Assembly (NCBI RefSeq): GCF_003086295.3 | Contig: NC_092038.1 | Span: 133,165,132-133,229,131 of the forward strand | DNA: 64,000 bases | DNA from: Arachis hypogaea | Lineage: Eukaryota > Streptophyta > Magnoliopsida > Fabales > Fabaceae | Direction of reading: 5' to 3' | Part shown: positions 25,206-37,838 of the stretch, piece after piece | Layout of the letters: each line of letters begins with the position of its first letter | Position numbering within the stretch: the first letter of the stretch is position 1 | The notes under the pieces: generated by a model | Databases searched by the model: none | The model's input: only the letters and a program-made list of their open reading frames with translations | What the model was told of the DNA's origin: nothing | Position numbers and translations under genes: made by a program

Positions 25206-26491
25206 TCATAAATTTGAGTATTAATACATTATATAAAAGAATTTATATAATTAGGATAAAAAAAACCTTCTAATTATCTATTTGCCCACAAAAATATTAC
25301 TTATTTATTATAATAATAAAAATACTCAAACAATATTAAATAATATATAAATAGTAGCATAAACACTAAAGATGGACATAGAAGAATTTCAGATTAAACA
25401 TTTTGATTTTTAACAAATTTTATTTTTTTTTTTAACTTTTCAAAAAATAATTTCATTAAATAGATTAGTCGTTTTGTTATTTTGAAGTAGAGTGATTTGT
25501 TTTACCATCATACTTTAGAATATAATTGTGTTATAATAAAATTTGTTAGGTATTTATTTATTTAATACGTATATTAAAAATTGATTGAAAACAATAGAGA
25601 TGTCAATTTATCAGATGGATTAATTTTGGATGACTTTCAAAAAAAAAAAATTTGTTACATACCAAAATATCCGATCTATAATTCCTTAAAGAAAAAGTGA
25701 AAAAATATTGTCTCTGTTAATTTAGCCATAAACATGATCCTTTGCGAATTTTGGTGTGGTAGACGACCACAAAAGCTTTGTTTGTGATCCTAATTGCTTT
25801 TGTTAACGAAAACTAATTTTCTTTATGTTTGGATATGTTTCGTGCAGTTTTAGATATCAGATTTAGTTAACATGGGCAAACGTTATTGTTAATAATTAAG
25901 AAAATTTTATAAAAAAATATAAAAATGTCAATTTTAAATACATTTGTTAAAATAAAATATTTAAATATTTTTACTAATAATAATCTTAATATTTGTCTTT
26001 AATATACACATAAATCTTTAATATTTTAAAAATATTTTTTTGGTATTATAAATTGGGAGTATTTTTGTCAATAATTAAATAATTTGAAAATAGGAAAGAG
26101 ATTTATTTCAATAAACTTTGTAAGTAATCTTATTTTGGGTAATGACCATATTGTTATCCAAAATTTTTATTTGACAAAATAATTTTCAAATAAAAAAATA
26201 AACATGTGGCTCCTAAAAATATAAAAAATATTTGACAAAATAAATCGATTGTTATTTCCTCAGTTTTACCCTTTTTTTAATTTCTGATTTTTTGGATGAA
26301 AAGAAAATATTGTGTAAAGTTAGAGTAAATCATAAAGAGTCCACCATGAGAATTGGTCACTCTTAATCTTAATGTTTAAATTGTAATTTATTCACCCTTT
26401 AATTAACGCATGGAAAAATATTAGAGACCAACTCATAATCGGTCAAGTTGTAACGACAATAATTAATAATTAATTTTTAAATAAAAATAAT
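25206..26491. other. AT-rich spacer left of MULE A
   Basis: No gene or structured element recognised between the foldback pair and the target duplication of MULE A. Confidence 0.5.
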
Positions 26492-26591
26492 ATAGTAATG
26501 GGCTCATTTTTTTGCAAATAGAGAAGCTTATGGTGTATCACCATGAAATGGAGCAACAGCCAAAATTTTCACTGCTATGGGTGTCAGGAGA

Positions 26592-26891
26592 AAAACGCAG
26601 CTTCCATTTTTCATTTTCTAGCATTTCGTTGTTTTTTTTTTTTTGTTTCAAATAAAACAAAACGTAATTTCCGTTTTGCATTTGAATATTTTTTTTATTT
26701 AAGAAAAAAAAGGCATAAACGCAGGTTGCGTTTGTCAAAAAAGATTTATTAATTTTTTAAAAAAAGTAAAACGCAGGCTGCGTTTGTTAGATGAGCTGTT
26801 CAAATTTTTTTGGAAGAAGAGAAAACGTAGGTTGCATTTTGTTTGGGCCTAAATTTTTTTTTCAAAATGTACAAAACGCAGCTTACGTTTT
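26592..26891. repeat. Left subterminal palindrome array of MULE A
   Basis: Six imperfect palindromes of the form AAAACGCA(3 nt)TGCGTTTT start at 26592, 26659, 26716, 26768, 26822 and 26873, so spacing is 51-67 bp. The best copy is AAACGCAGGTTGCGTTT. They are separated by T- or A-rich DNA. MULE B has six at the same place. Confidence 0.85.
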
Positions 26892-27273
26892 GTATGCGAA
26901 ATAATATTTTAATAAAGAGCCTTGCATATAAATAGCTAACACAGCTAATACCAACTCGCACCTCACTTCTCTTCTTCACTTGTACTCCCATTCCCTTTTC
27001 TTTCATGTATCTGATGCTTGTGCTTGTGAGATTTTTCGGTTATTAGAAGGGTAAAAAAAGTTAGAATATGGAGGATATTGCAAATATACGAGTGTATTAT
27101 AACGGTGAGATTATACCGAATACACACGAAGGAGTGGGTTTTATTTGTGAATGTCCATTTTCATTTGCTATTCCATACAGCACGAGTTTTGTAGAGTTAC
27201 AAAATGGTCTTTGTGTGAACATACAAAGTCACATTTCGAAAAGGGTGAGCAACATTTTGTACAAGAATACTGT

Positions 27274-30200
27274 TGAAGAACGGAAGATTGACGATTTAGA
27301 ATTCAGAATAAATTCCCGTTGCAAGTATAGTTTCTAAACCAAGCAATCATCCTTTCTTACAAACGTTTTGGTTGTCACAAGCAACAAACCCCTTTAAAAT
27401 TGATAATCGAAGTATTTAAACCTCGGGTCGTCTTCTCAAGAAATTGCAGGGAAGTGTGATTTATTATTGGTTATGAAAAAGTGTGTTTTGGGGTTTCGGA
27501 TTAAGATAAAAAGCAAGAATAGCAATGGCAGAGGAAATAAAATAATAACAATAAAAAGCCTTGATTAGGAGAGATCAATCGGAAGTTCTATCCTTGTTGG
27601 ATTTTTCTCAAGATCAATTGATAATTGAAGGTTGCTTCTACTTAGTTATCCTTTACGAAGTAAAGTAAAAGAAATTCAAGTAAGTTGGAAGTCTACTTCT
27701 ATTCACAAGTTCTAATCCTCTCCTTTGGGAAGGATTAGCGTTAGTGACTAAAGAGCCAGCCAACAATAAACCCAATTACAATTCAACTCTTGAGTAATTC
27801 AACTCAAGGGTCTCCAAATATTAATCAACTCCAAAATCAAGTTCGGATCTAACTTAGAACATCAATTAATAACAAACAATAGAAGAAGTGATAAATCTGA
27901 AATACCTCAAATTGCATTAAATAAAGAGAATCAAGTCTGACATTGGAAAGTTCATAAGCCAAATTGGAAAAGAAGAGAATCAATAAGAAAAATAAATAAA
28001 CCAAAGTACTAGGATAAATAAAAGTAGAAGATAAACTAAATGAAACGAACATTGAACCTGTGATGAAGAAGAAATAATCCTAAATCCTAAAACTAAATCC
28101 TAAGAGAGAGGAGAGAACCCCTCTCTCTAAAAACTACATCTAAAATTATGAAAAGTGAATGATGGAAGACATCTTCATGAATGAATGCATTCCCCCACTT
28201 TATAGCCTATAATCTGTGTTTTCTGGGCCAAAAATTAGGTCAAAAACAAGCCAGAAATCGCCCCCAGCGTATTCTGGTACGTACAGGTCGCGGGAAAGTG
28301 ACGCAGAAGCGTCGTCCACGCGTTTGCGTGGATTGCGTTTCTGTCAGGTCACGCGTCCGCGTGATCCACGCGTTTGCGTCGCCTGGCTTTAGGGCAGCTA
28401 TGACAAATTATATATCGTTGCAAAGTCCCGGATGTTAGCTTTCCAACGCAACTGGAACCGCGTCATTTGGACCACTGTACCTCAAGTTATGGTCGATTTA
28501 GTACCAAGAGGTCAGGCTGGACAGCTTTAGCAGTTCCTTCAGTTTCTTGTATTCCTTCCACTTTTGCATGCTTCCTTTCCATCCTCTAAGCCATTCCTGC
28601 CCTATAAACTGTAATAACCTTGATTTTCGAGTACATGAGATCTTTTCTGAAAGTACGGATTTCTCCGGAAGATTAGTAAAGGGAACAGCTCTGCTATATC
28701 ATCAAGCATTTCAATCCTCATTATCATTATGTCATCCTTAAGCTAGAACCTCCTCTGAGGCAAGCTCGATAATGCAATCACGAAGAACCTAGTTTTTGAA
28801 CCGTATCGGTTGGCAGTTTTGATTCTGATTTTCGTAAATAGTCTCTGTTTGACGAACCGGACTCGATTCATGAGAGGAGAGAGATAATAGTATAATATTA
28901 TCATTATATTAGTATTAGAAAATTCTTGAATGATATTATAAGGTTACCTGGTCTGTTTTTGTTAAAAACAGAAAATCGGTTTAACCGGATTTACGGTTTA
29001 CTGGTGCAGCTTAGCACCAGCACTCTCTGATGAATTTAGCAATGCTAAGGCCTCATTATACATGTTCTATTCTCATAATAAATATGTTACTAGTGTCATT
29101 TATGCTAGTAGCTCAGAAAATAATTTTTAGAGATATTTTTACGAGTGTTCCGATACACCTAGTTTTAGTAGTTGTACACCAGAGATATTTTAATATTATT
29201 TTAATCCACCTCCAAGCCAACCAATCACAACTCACCTTACACCCCCAAGACCTCCAAGGCTGTCTCATTTCATCATTTTGGCCGAAAATAACAAGAGAGA
29301 AAAGAGAGAAACTTTCATGAACACTTAATCTTCAAAGCTTGATTTCTTCTGAACTAAAACTCAAATCAAAATTTCAATCCGACCAAAATGATCCTCTCTT
29401 CTTTCTCTACATGATCATATGACTTATCAAGGCTGGGATCAAGGTGAGTTGGCTGTACCATCTCTCTTTTGATTTAGTTTCAAGGAAACATGCTTAAATA
29501 TGTGTTTTCTTGATGTGATTTAGGAGGAAAAAGTGTTTAAGGACCACCTGAAAGTTTGATTGAATTAGGAGCAGCAAGACCAGGTAGGGTGTCACGAAAT
29601 TAATCTTGATTATTTGTGTTTGAGTTGTGTGAAAGTTGTATTATTTGGCTGTGCTAAAAATTGGTTGCATATATGATTGATTCTTGGTGAAAATTTGGTG
29701 AAATTTTGATGAAATTTGATGAAATTCAAGCTTTAAAGTTCATATTCTTGGGCAGCTGGAAAAACGAAACCCTAAGCTTAAATTGAGGTTCAATTTATGT
29801 TGAAATCATGTAGAAAAGATGGGGTTTTAGTGGCTGTAATTTTATTTTGAATTATGGTAAAAATCGGTTGCTGAAAAGACTGAAAAACGGGTAAAAACAG
29901 AGAAAGAATCTGAAGAACATGAAGAACACTTTGAGTGTGATGAAGAACAATGAAGAACAGGCCTTAGATCTTAAAAAGGGCAAGGAAGTAAAATTTTTGG
30001 TGTTTTAGGGGTTGTTTGGTAATTTCTGAAAGTTAGGGTGGTAAAAGTAGAAATATTAAAAGTTACGGGTGGTAAAAAGTGAATTTTAAAGGTTAAAAAT
30101 AAAAGTAAGTTAATTTTTCAAAAATTTAATGATAAAATAATAAAAAAATAATAAAATATTAAATAATAATATTTAATTAAAAATAATATTTTAATAAAAA

Positions 30201-31845
30201 TAATAAAATAATGCGGAAAAGGCAGTTTTCTGTAAAAGCTTTAGAAAGAAAACTTTAAGCGCAGAATCTCATAATTATCTTCATAAAACACTTAGGGAGT
30301 GGTAAAAACATATTAGTGAGGCAAAGATAAATAAAAGATAAAAAGTTGAAGAAAAGATAAAAATCGAAGAAAAAGTCTGTAAAGTTTTAATGACAGAAAA
30401 ACAGACAGAGACTAGTGAACGAATTAGGGCAACATAGTTAGTCTTGGAATTGCGAATAGGGTTATGTATTATATGAAAAGTTAAACTGTTTCAGTATAGA
30501 CTTAATGAACCTATACTTGGGATAGGCTAACTGTTCATACCGAAATTTACATAAGCTTTAAATACATACGTTAAACCAAGAAATCAGAACAGAGTAGAGA
30601 AATACAGAAAACAGAGTAACCAGAGTAAAGTAAAGAGATAAAGAGAAAAAGAGTAATATAGATACAGATGAAGAGAGTAATCAGAGAAGAGAAAAGAGAT
30701 ACAGAGAAAAGAGAAACCAGAACAGAGTAAAGAGATATAAAGAGAAGAGTAATATAATAAAGAGATATTTATATATATTAGTTGCTTGATGCAACCCAGA
30801 GCTATATATATATATATATATTAGTTGCTTGATGCAACCCTGAGTTATATTTAATATATATTAGTTGCTTAATGCAACCCAGAGCTTCTGTAGGGAAATT
30901 AAGTCACCTACAGCTATTTTCCACTTCCCCAGAGCAGAGCAGAGTATATATATTTTTCTGCAGTAAGCAGAGGTTGTCTCAAATGAGCGGCTATTATTAT
31001 ATGCGCATTTATTTAGGAACGGAAAATCGTATCCGGGAAATCAGGATTACTCGTGACCGAATAAATGTCGGGATTGCGGGCAGCCAACCGGCACATGAGC
31101 TCATGGCCTGCGCTAGGGCTAGACATGCATCATTCTTGTCTGCGCATCATTCTCTGTTGCATTCCTTTCTGTGTGTGATCTACTTCTTTATGTTTGTCTG
31201 CTTGTATGCTATTTTTGTGTTTTATTTTCTTATATTCTTTTGTTTGTGTTCTGCTTTCTGTTCTCTCTACTTTCTCTTTCTATCTTTATCTTCTGTTTAC
31301 TGCTTCGCTATATTATGTTATTCGTCTACTAATCGACCCCAAGTAAATGAACGTAACTAATAACCCCGGCCCTACTAAGAACTCCCCAGTTCTTACCCCT
31401 TCTCTCTCCCTTTCCCCTTTAGATGGAAGTAAGAGTTTCTTTCCGTAGTTCGCTGACGATTGTACGCAAAAAGGGATTCCGCTCTAGGCAGTCTTCTGAG
31501 TTTAGGGTGAATATCGTTCTCTGATTATATGTATATACTGTGAGACCAGCCAACGTCTGCACCCCGTTCGTATGCGCACTTTAACCTAAATCATGTGTAT
31601 GAGATTCCTATTGTGTGGCTACTTCATGAGGTACCAGAGAGACGTCCTGTGGAAAAGTCTGATCATGCAGAGGAGTAGCAGATGATGTTCTATCTTTTGA
31701 TGATGTTCCACTTGACTTGAGTTTTGAAGACCTAGAACGTACTTTCCCTCGCTTTAGTAGTTTAGAGGGACTAGGTGAGTATAGAGTCTAGGCTAGCCTA
31801 GGTGCCAGCTTAGGGACCTCTTGAACAGGTCAGGACCTGGGATGT

Positions 31846-31891
<46 letters not shown>

Positions 31892-32435
31892 GATATTATT
31901 TAGCTATATCTAGGGGTGTTCTAACTAACATTCTATATGCTAATAAAGGCTGAATCACCGAATGTTGTCAACTACTTGTTATGTATTTTTGTGTGGTTGT
32001 TTATAACTGTTTTATCTGTTATTACTTGTGAATTGATTATAAATGATTCTGTCTATTAATCCAAACATTTTCAAAAAAAATACACCACGCAAATTAACTA
32101 CGCATTTAACAATGAATCAGGCTCATATGATAAATAATAGATAATAATTAGGAAGACAAATTGGTAGCGCTCAGTTTCCGGTATGATCTAGACATATTGA
32201 AAATTGGGTCGTTACATAAACTCTGAAATCACTTAACACACATATCAAGGCATCTAATGGTAATAAGAGAGGATTAATATTAGCAATTTAAAGGCCCAGG
32301 AAACATGTTTTCAATCGTAGCACAAAATTAGGAAGGAAAACGTAAAACCATGCAAATAGTATGAATAAATGGGTAAAGAGTTGATAAAAATCACTCAATT
32401 GAGCACAAGATAAACCATAAAATAGTGGTTTATCA
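27274..32435 (-). repeat. Left (3') LTR of the retroelement, split by an insertion
   Basis: LTR sequence is at 27274-28609 and 32217-32435; the piece between is a separate element with its own 5-bp duplication. Without it the LTR is about 1.55 kb and aligns closely along its length with the right LTR. Confidence 0.88.
28610..32216. mobile_element. 3.6-kb solo-LTR-like element nested in the left LTR
   Basis: It begins TGTAATAACC and ends GGTCGTTACA, flanked by an exact TAAAC duplication (28605-28609 and 32217-32221). The right LTR has the uninterrupted site. There is no convincing coding region; an open frame at 30872-31360 looks like chance. Features inside are an A/G-rich stretch (about 30590-30760), three copies of a unit containing TTAGTTGCTT(G/A)ATGCAACC (30776-30885), and a long TA microsatellite (31846-31884). 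Length and ends fit a long LTR of a Ty3-type element left after recombination, but a non-coding non-autonomous element is possible. Confidence 0.75.
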
Positions 32436-32450
32436 ACCTCCCCACACTTG
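32436..32450 (-). other. Polypurine tract of the LTR retroelement
   Basis: On the minus strand this reads CAAGTGTGGGGAGGT and abuts the TG of the left LTR, where plus-strand DNA synthesis would start. Confidence 0.75.
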
Positions 32451-34600
32451 AACATTAGCATGTCCTCATGCTAAGCTCAAGAGAAGCTATAAAAGTGAAG
32501 AGGAATGATAGAATGTATGAAATGCAACCTATCTATATGAATGCAACTACATGCTAAGATGTTTCTACCTACTTGGTTAAAAGTAAATAAGTTTTCCAAG
32601 ACAAATATGAATCAAATTCCACTAATTCAAATTATACAATGAAAGACAGGTAAACTTGTAAGAAGATAGCTCGTGAAAGCAGGGAACATAGAATCAAGCA
32701 TTTAACCCTTACTGGTAGTGTATATACACTCTAATCTCTCAAGTGTACAGGGTAATTCACTCTACTATTCTCTAGTCATGCTTTCTAAACTTTGTTCTTC
32801 ATCTAACCAATCAACAAATATTTAATGTACCAATGCAAACATCATGAGGTCTTTTTAGGGTTGTAATGGGGCTGAGGTAAAGGTAAGGATATATGTATGG
32901 CCAAGTGAGCTTTATAAAGTGAATCCTTGATTAGTCTAAGATCTCACCTAACATATACATACTTTATACAATTTTAAAAATACTTTACCTAGCTACCCAA
33001 ATTTTTTCCACTTTTGTATTACATGCTCATGTATCAAACTTATTTTTGAATTTTGTCTCATGTGCATTGATTCTTTTTTATTTTGCATTTGGGGTAATAT
33101 TATTTTTCTTCTCTCTTTTTTTTTTCTTTTTTTTTGTATCCCCTTATTTAATTACTTAATATATTTTTTTTATTTTTTTCAATGCACATGGTATTTTGAT
33201 TTCACATGAGCATGCTTCCCAAATTTTCAAATAACTCATTCTTTTTAAATTCCTACTTTGTTTCTATCATCCCATGTTCCCATAAAATTTTCCACACTTA
33301 AATAATACACAATTTCTATCTTAAGCTAACCAAAGATTTAACTTGGGATTTTTATTTTGTTTTTCTTCTTAAAGCTAGTAATGTGGTTTATAGAACAAGA
33401 GGGGATTAAAAGGCTCAAGGGGGCTAACAAGGGTGATGTAAAAGGTAGGCTGATTTTAGGGATAAGTGAGAAAAAATTCAAATGATGGCCTCAATCATAT
33501 GCAAGCATGTAAATACACTAAATAATGGACATATAGAGTGGAACAAAGCAAAGATTACAATCATAGAAAAGAAAACACACAAGAATAAAATATTTATGGT
33601 TAAATAATGTAACCATATAAATAAGCTCAAAATCTCACAGGTTGTGTGTTCTTTGGCTCAAAAACCATGTTCCAAATACAACTTCTGATAAGTTTAACAC
33701 AAAAATTTTGATTTTAAATTAGTAAAAATTTTTCAAAAATAGGGTCTTTAAAAATAAACTTATTATTTCTCAACCAAGCAGTAGATAAATGCATAAAATC
33801 AAACAAACATGCAATTAAACATGCAAATGCAAAATGAACAAACAAAGAAAATAAAACAATGGTGTTGAAAAGAAGAAAATAGCTAACCCATGGAGATCGG
33901 TATCGACCTCCCCACACTTAAAGATTGCATCGTCCTCGGTGCATGCTGAGATGTGCAGGTGGACGGGTTGTTCCAACTGATGCTTTTCTTCAAGGATTGT
34001 GCAGATGGACTTGTTTGTCTCCCCTTTTAGAAGTTTCTCCCTTTTTTCGTCTTCGGTGGCCAGCCTGAAAGAAGAGAAAAAGAAGAATAGTAACCCAGAA
34101 ATAAAGATAAAATAAAATATGGTTGGGTTAATGCCAAATAATGAGGGTCTCAATTACATGGTAACTACAACATGCAAGTGAGAAAACAGTAGAAGTACAT
34201 GGAAAATCAAGAGTGCAAAAATTTGCAACAATAGGGAAGAGAGTGTGGGTAAGGAGAGAAAATATAAAGTCATGTCAATGTAAAATTAATACAGATATAA
34301 AAGATTGGCATTGATTTAAATAATATTACCTAACCAGAATAAAACAAGTCACTAAGCACCCAAAATAATTCAAGAGAAGATGCAACAGTTAAATAAGAAA
34401 ATCAACACCAAAGGAAAAATTTAGAAAAGAAAAGAAAAATATGCACTAAATTAAAATGCAATGAATGAAATATGCAAATAAATTAAGTAAAATAGAATGA
34501 AGGTGAAAAGGAATGAGAAGTGAAAGAAATAAAGTAAGAAAGAAAGAAGAAAAGATAGAAGAAATTAGGATTAGAAAAGAAAAGAGAAGATAATTAGCGC
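32451..34600. other. Internal retroelement region without recognised genes
   Basis: Non-coding on both strands as far as I can see: T-rich near 33100-33200, then A-rich to 34600. No pol domain motif was found. Confidence 0.55.
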
Positions 34601-34609
34601 TGATTTGGA

Positions 34610-35140
34610 TGAGTTGTGCGGCGCAGGCGACGCGGACGCGTGAGTGATGCGGTCGCGTGGTGCGCGATAAGGTCAGGTAACGCGGAAGCGTGGGTCACGC
34701 GATCGCGTGGCCTGATTTGTGCGATTGGCGCGAGTGCAGCCTCGCGTTCGCGCAACTCTCTGTTCGAAACTCTTTTCGCCAGATTTTTGGGTGACGCGGT
34801 CGCGTGGGTGATGCGATCGCGTGAATGACCTTTCTTTTAAAAATTACGCGGACGCATGGGGCACGCGTTCGCGTGGTAGGGCTTGTGCTGCTAGCATGGT
34901 TCCAGCCCCACTCCATCATAACTTTCTGCCATACACCTCTTTACGTCGATTTCATAGGGCCACGCGTTCGCATGGGAGGCATTTTTCCCACATGACGCGG
35001 ACGCGTCAGCGACGCGGTCGCGTGGATCAATTTGTGCCAAAGGCACGCCTCCAGCCACGCTCTTGCGTGACTCTCTGTTCAATTCTCTTTTCTTCAAAAT
35101 GCACTGGTGACGCGGACGCGTCAGCGACGCTGCCGCATCC
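34610..35140. repeat. CG-rich degenerate repeat array inside the retroelement
   Basis: Many copies of GACGCG(G/T)ACGCGT-like and GGTCGCGTGG-like words recur, in striking contrast to the AT-rich surroundings. The same words occur once in each LTR (about 28290-28385 and 38850-38930). Long open frames here on both strands are a by-product of high CG content. Confidence 0.75.
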
Positions 35141-35351
35141 GTGTTTTTTTTTTAATGCAAAATGCAGAATGCAGTATGCAGATGCTGATGCGGATGTTAT
35201 GAATAATTCCAGGTTCAATAAAATAAAATAAAACTCAAAAACAAACAAAACTAAATAAGATTGAAAATGGAACGATCATACCACGGTGGGTTGTCTCCCA
35301 CCTAGCACTTTTAGTTAAAGTCCTTAAGTTGGACATTTGGTGAGCTCCTTG

Positions 35352-37202
35352 TTATGGTGGCTTGTGCTTGAACTCGTCTTGAAACTTCCACCAATTCTTG
35401 GACTTCCAATAAGCTCTATCAATACCAAGTAAATTCCTCAAGTTTTGATAGAGTTCTTCACAAGCTTTGAGCTCCCAAAGTTGATCCTCATATATTCCTG
35501 GATCCCAAATCTTGTTTCTACACCCGTCTTCAAGTTGATTATCATGATTCCATCCGGGTGGTTCAGCTTTAGAATTCTCACTGAAGCGTCCAAACAACTT
35601 CCTAGACCCATTCAATTGAGCTCTACACCAACCTTTGCGTTTAAACTTAAAGCTTCCAACCATAATGAACCTTGCAGGACAATTCTTACCACTGACCATC
35701 TTCCTCTTACTCTTAATGCCACAAAGAGCTCTAAGTTGACCATCCGTCTCCAGTAGCCCATATTCAAGTGGAATTAGAAAGCTAAGGGATATGAATTTTA
35801 CCCACTTGAATGTTGTGAAGGATGATGGCAACTTAGGGGGAGGTATTTCTAACGAATTTGCAAGCTCCACTCCCTTGTGCTCTTCTCTAACAACTTCAAC
35901 CTCTTTGCAAGTTTCTTCAATATCAACCTCTTTCTCTTAGTAGCTTTCTTCCAATTCAATCTCCTCTTCACTGCTTTCCAAGGGCATGAGAGGTTGTGCT
36001 TCTTCTTCTTGAATCTCCATCTCTTGATCGACCTCTTCCAATTCCTTAACCATGACACGCCTTGGAGGTTGTACACCCTCCTCAACATCAAATGCAACTG
36101 TCTTGGAAGGAGGCTCTATGTCTTGACTTTTCCATGGAGGTTCAGCATCTCCCAGATCTTCAACCACTTCTTCCTCTTCAATAATTATTGCTTTGTCTAG
36201 TAGTTTTAATATAAAATTGTACTCATCCTTGATGATTTTCTTTCCATGACAACTCCTTTCAACTATTCTTTCATCTTCAAGGGTCTCTCCTATCTCCACA
36301 TTTTGGGCCTCCTCTTGCTCTAAGACAAAATTAGACTCCTCCTTGGTGTCTTCCTTCACTCATTCTTCAACCACTCCTTCAACTTCAAGGGTCTTTACTA
36401 CCTTTACCTTTAGGGCCTCCTCTAGCTCCTTATGAAGTATGGATTCGCGAAGATGATCCATTCTCTCTTGTTCCATGTTAATAGCATCATTGGGATCATG
36501 TTGCTCTTGGATTGATGGATGTGGGTACTCTTCCATGGATGGTGGTGATGGGATGGAGAGATCATTCTGTGGTTGAAAAGGAAGTGCACTAGAACTTGAG
36601 GGTTGATTGTTGAAGGTATTTGGTAGTCCGATTTGGGCGACAAGAGCTTGTATAGTAGAGTTTAGATCGGCAAGTGCTTTCTCCATGGAGGTTTGGGGTG
36701 GATAGGAGGGTTCATTTGTTGGGAGAAAGGGTTCATGGTGGGAAGGTGGTTCATCTTGATAATGATAAGGAGATGTTGTATATTGAGGTGGTGGTTTATG
36801 AGAGTAATTGTGTTGGAATGGGAGTGGTTCTATGTACGGTTCATTTGGCTCATAAGGTGGTTGGTATGGTAGTTGAGGGTTAGGGTCATATAGAGGTGAA
36901 TGGCGGAAAGGGACTTGTGAGTATGGTGGTCCAAAGCTATTTTAAGGATGTGGTTCATTGGCATATGATGGAGCTTGCTGGTAATTACAAGGGGGTCCAC
37001 CATATCTATTGTCTTGGCATGCATTGTAGGATGGTCGTTGTCCATGGTATCTTGGAAGGTGATGTTGCCGAAAGGGTTGATCAGATCCTCGTGGCTCCTT
37101 CCATCTCTGATTGTTTTGACCTTGATGCATGTTCCTGTTATAATTTTTATTCCTTGCAATAGCATTAGGACCAAACTCAAAGCAATGGGGGTGAGAACTC
37201 AT
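35352..37202 (-). pseudogene. Gag-like single reading frame of the retroelement, three internal stops
   Basis: Reading leftward from 37202, one continuous frame of 617 codons runs to a stop at 35352. It is broken only by TAA at 36942-36944, TGA at 36360-36362 and TAA at 35937-35939; no indel is needed. Order of segments: a basic Asn/Gln stretch (MHQGQNNQRWKEPRG), a Pro/Tyr/Gln-rich zone, a predicted helix (MEKALADLNSTIQALVAQIG), a very acidic Glu-rich zone, and a Trp/Lys-rich C-terminus with ELANSLEIPPPKLPSSF. The first part resembles the tail of plant Ty3-type Gag; the rest I do not recognise. No protease or polymerase follows. Confidence 0.65.
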
Positions 37203-37817
37203 AATAACAAATAAAAATAAAAAAAATAAATTTAAATTAAAAGGTTATTGAAATTTAAATTTTGAATTTGAAAAATAAATTTTGAAAATTGAATTTTAAA
37301 TTTGGAAATTTAAATTTTGAAATTTGAAATTTGAAAATTGAAATTTGAAGTTTGAAATTTAAATATTGAATTTTGAAATTTGATTTTTGAAATAAGATAA
37401 GATAAGATTCTGAAAAAGATATGATTTTTGAAAAAGATTTGAATTTTGAAATTTAAAACTAAGATAAGATAAGATAAAAATTTTAAAAAAGAAATCTGAA
37501 TTTTTTTTTTTTGCAAATTTCGAAAATTCAATTAAAATAAAGAGAAAAGATATTTTTGAATTAAATGAGGAAAGAGAAAAACAATAAAATGACACCAAAC
37601 TTAAAATTTTTAGATCAAAACGAAGAGAACAACTAAGAACAACTTGAAGGTCAAGATGGACACGAAGAACAAATTTTTGAAAAATTTTTAATAACTAAAT
37701 AAAAACCAATAATCTCTTAATTTATGAAAAAGCAAAAATAAAAACAAAAATAAAAACAAATAAACAAACAAAAAGCAAATATTTACAATAACCAATAATA
37801 AGGCACATGTTTGCAAT
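37203..37817. other. A/T-rich leader between primer site and gag-like frame
   Basis: Repeated AAATTTGAAATTT-type words on the plus strand from 37230 to 37480. No gene recognised. Confidence 0.5.
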
Positions 37818-37835
37818 TCCCTGGCAACGGCGCCA
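37818..37835 (-). other. Primer-binding site of the LTR retroelement
   Basis: On the minus strand TGGCGCCGTTGCCAGGGA starts three bases inside the right LTR. TGG matches the CCA end of a tRNA. I do not assign the tRNA species. Confidence 0.75.
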
Positions 37836-37838
37836 TTT

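Noticed and set aside
30776..30885. CRISPR-like spaced repeats
   Set aside because: Only three copies separated by TA-rich microsatellite, in a plant nuclear retroelement; there are no unique spacers of constant length.
30872..31360. 162-codon open frame within the 3.6-kb nested element
   Set aside because: The second half is a hydrophobic low-complexity run from T-rich DNA and the first half matches nothing I know. It sits inside LTR-like DNA with no supporting splice or start context.
34616..35248. Several overlapping open frames of 60-136 codons on both strands
   Set aside because: They arise because the CG-rich repeat words contain few stop codons. The translations are repetitive Arg/Ala/Ser and show no domain.
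37205..37600. Phe/Ile/Lys-rich open frames
   Set aside because: They result from AAATTTGAAATTT-type low-complexity sequence.
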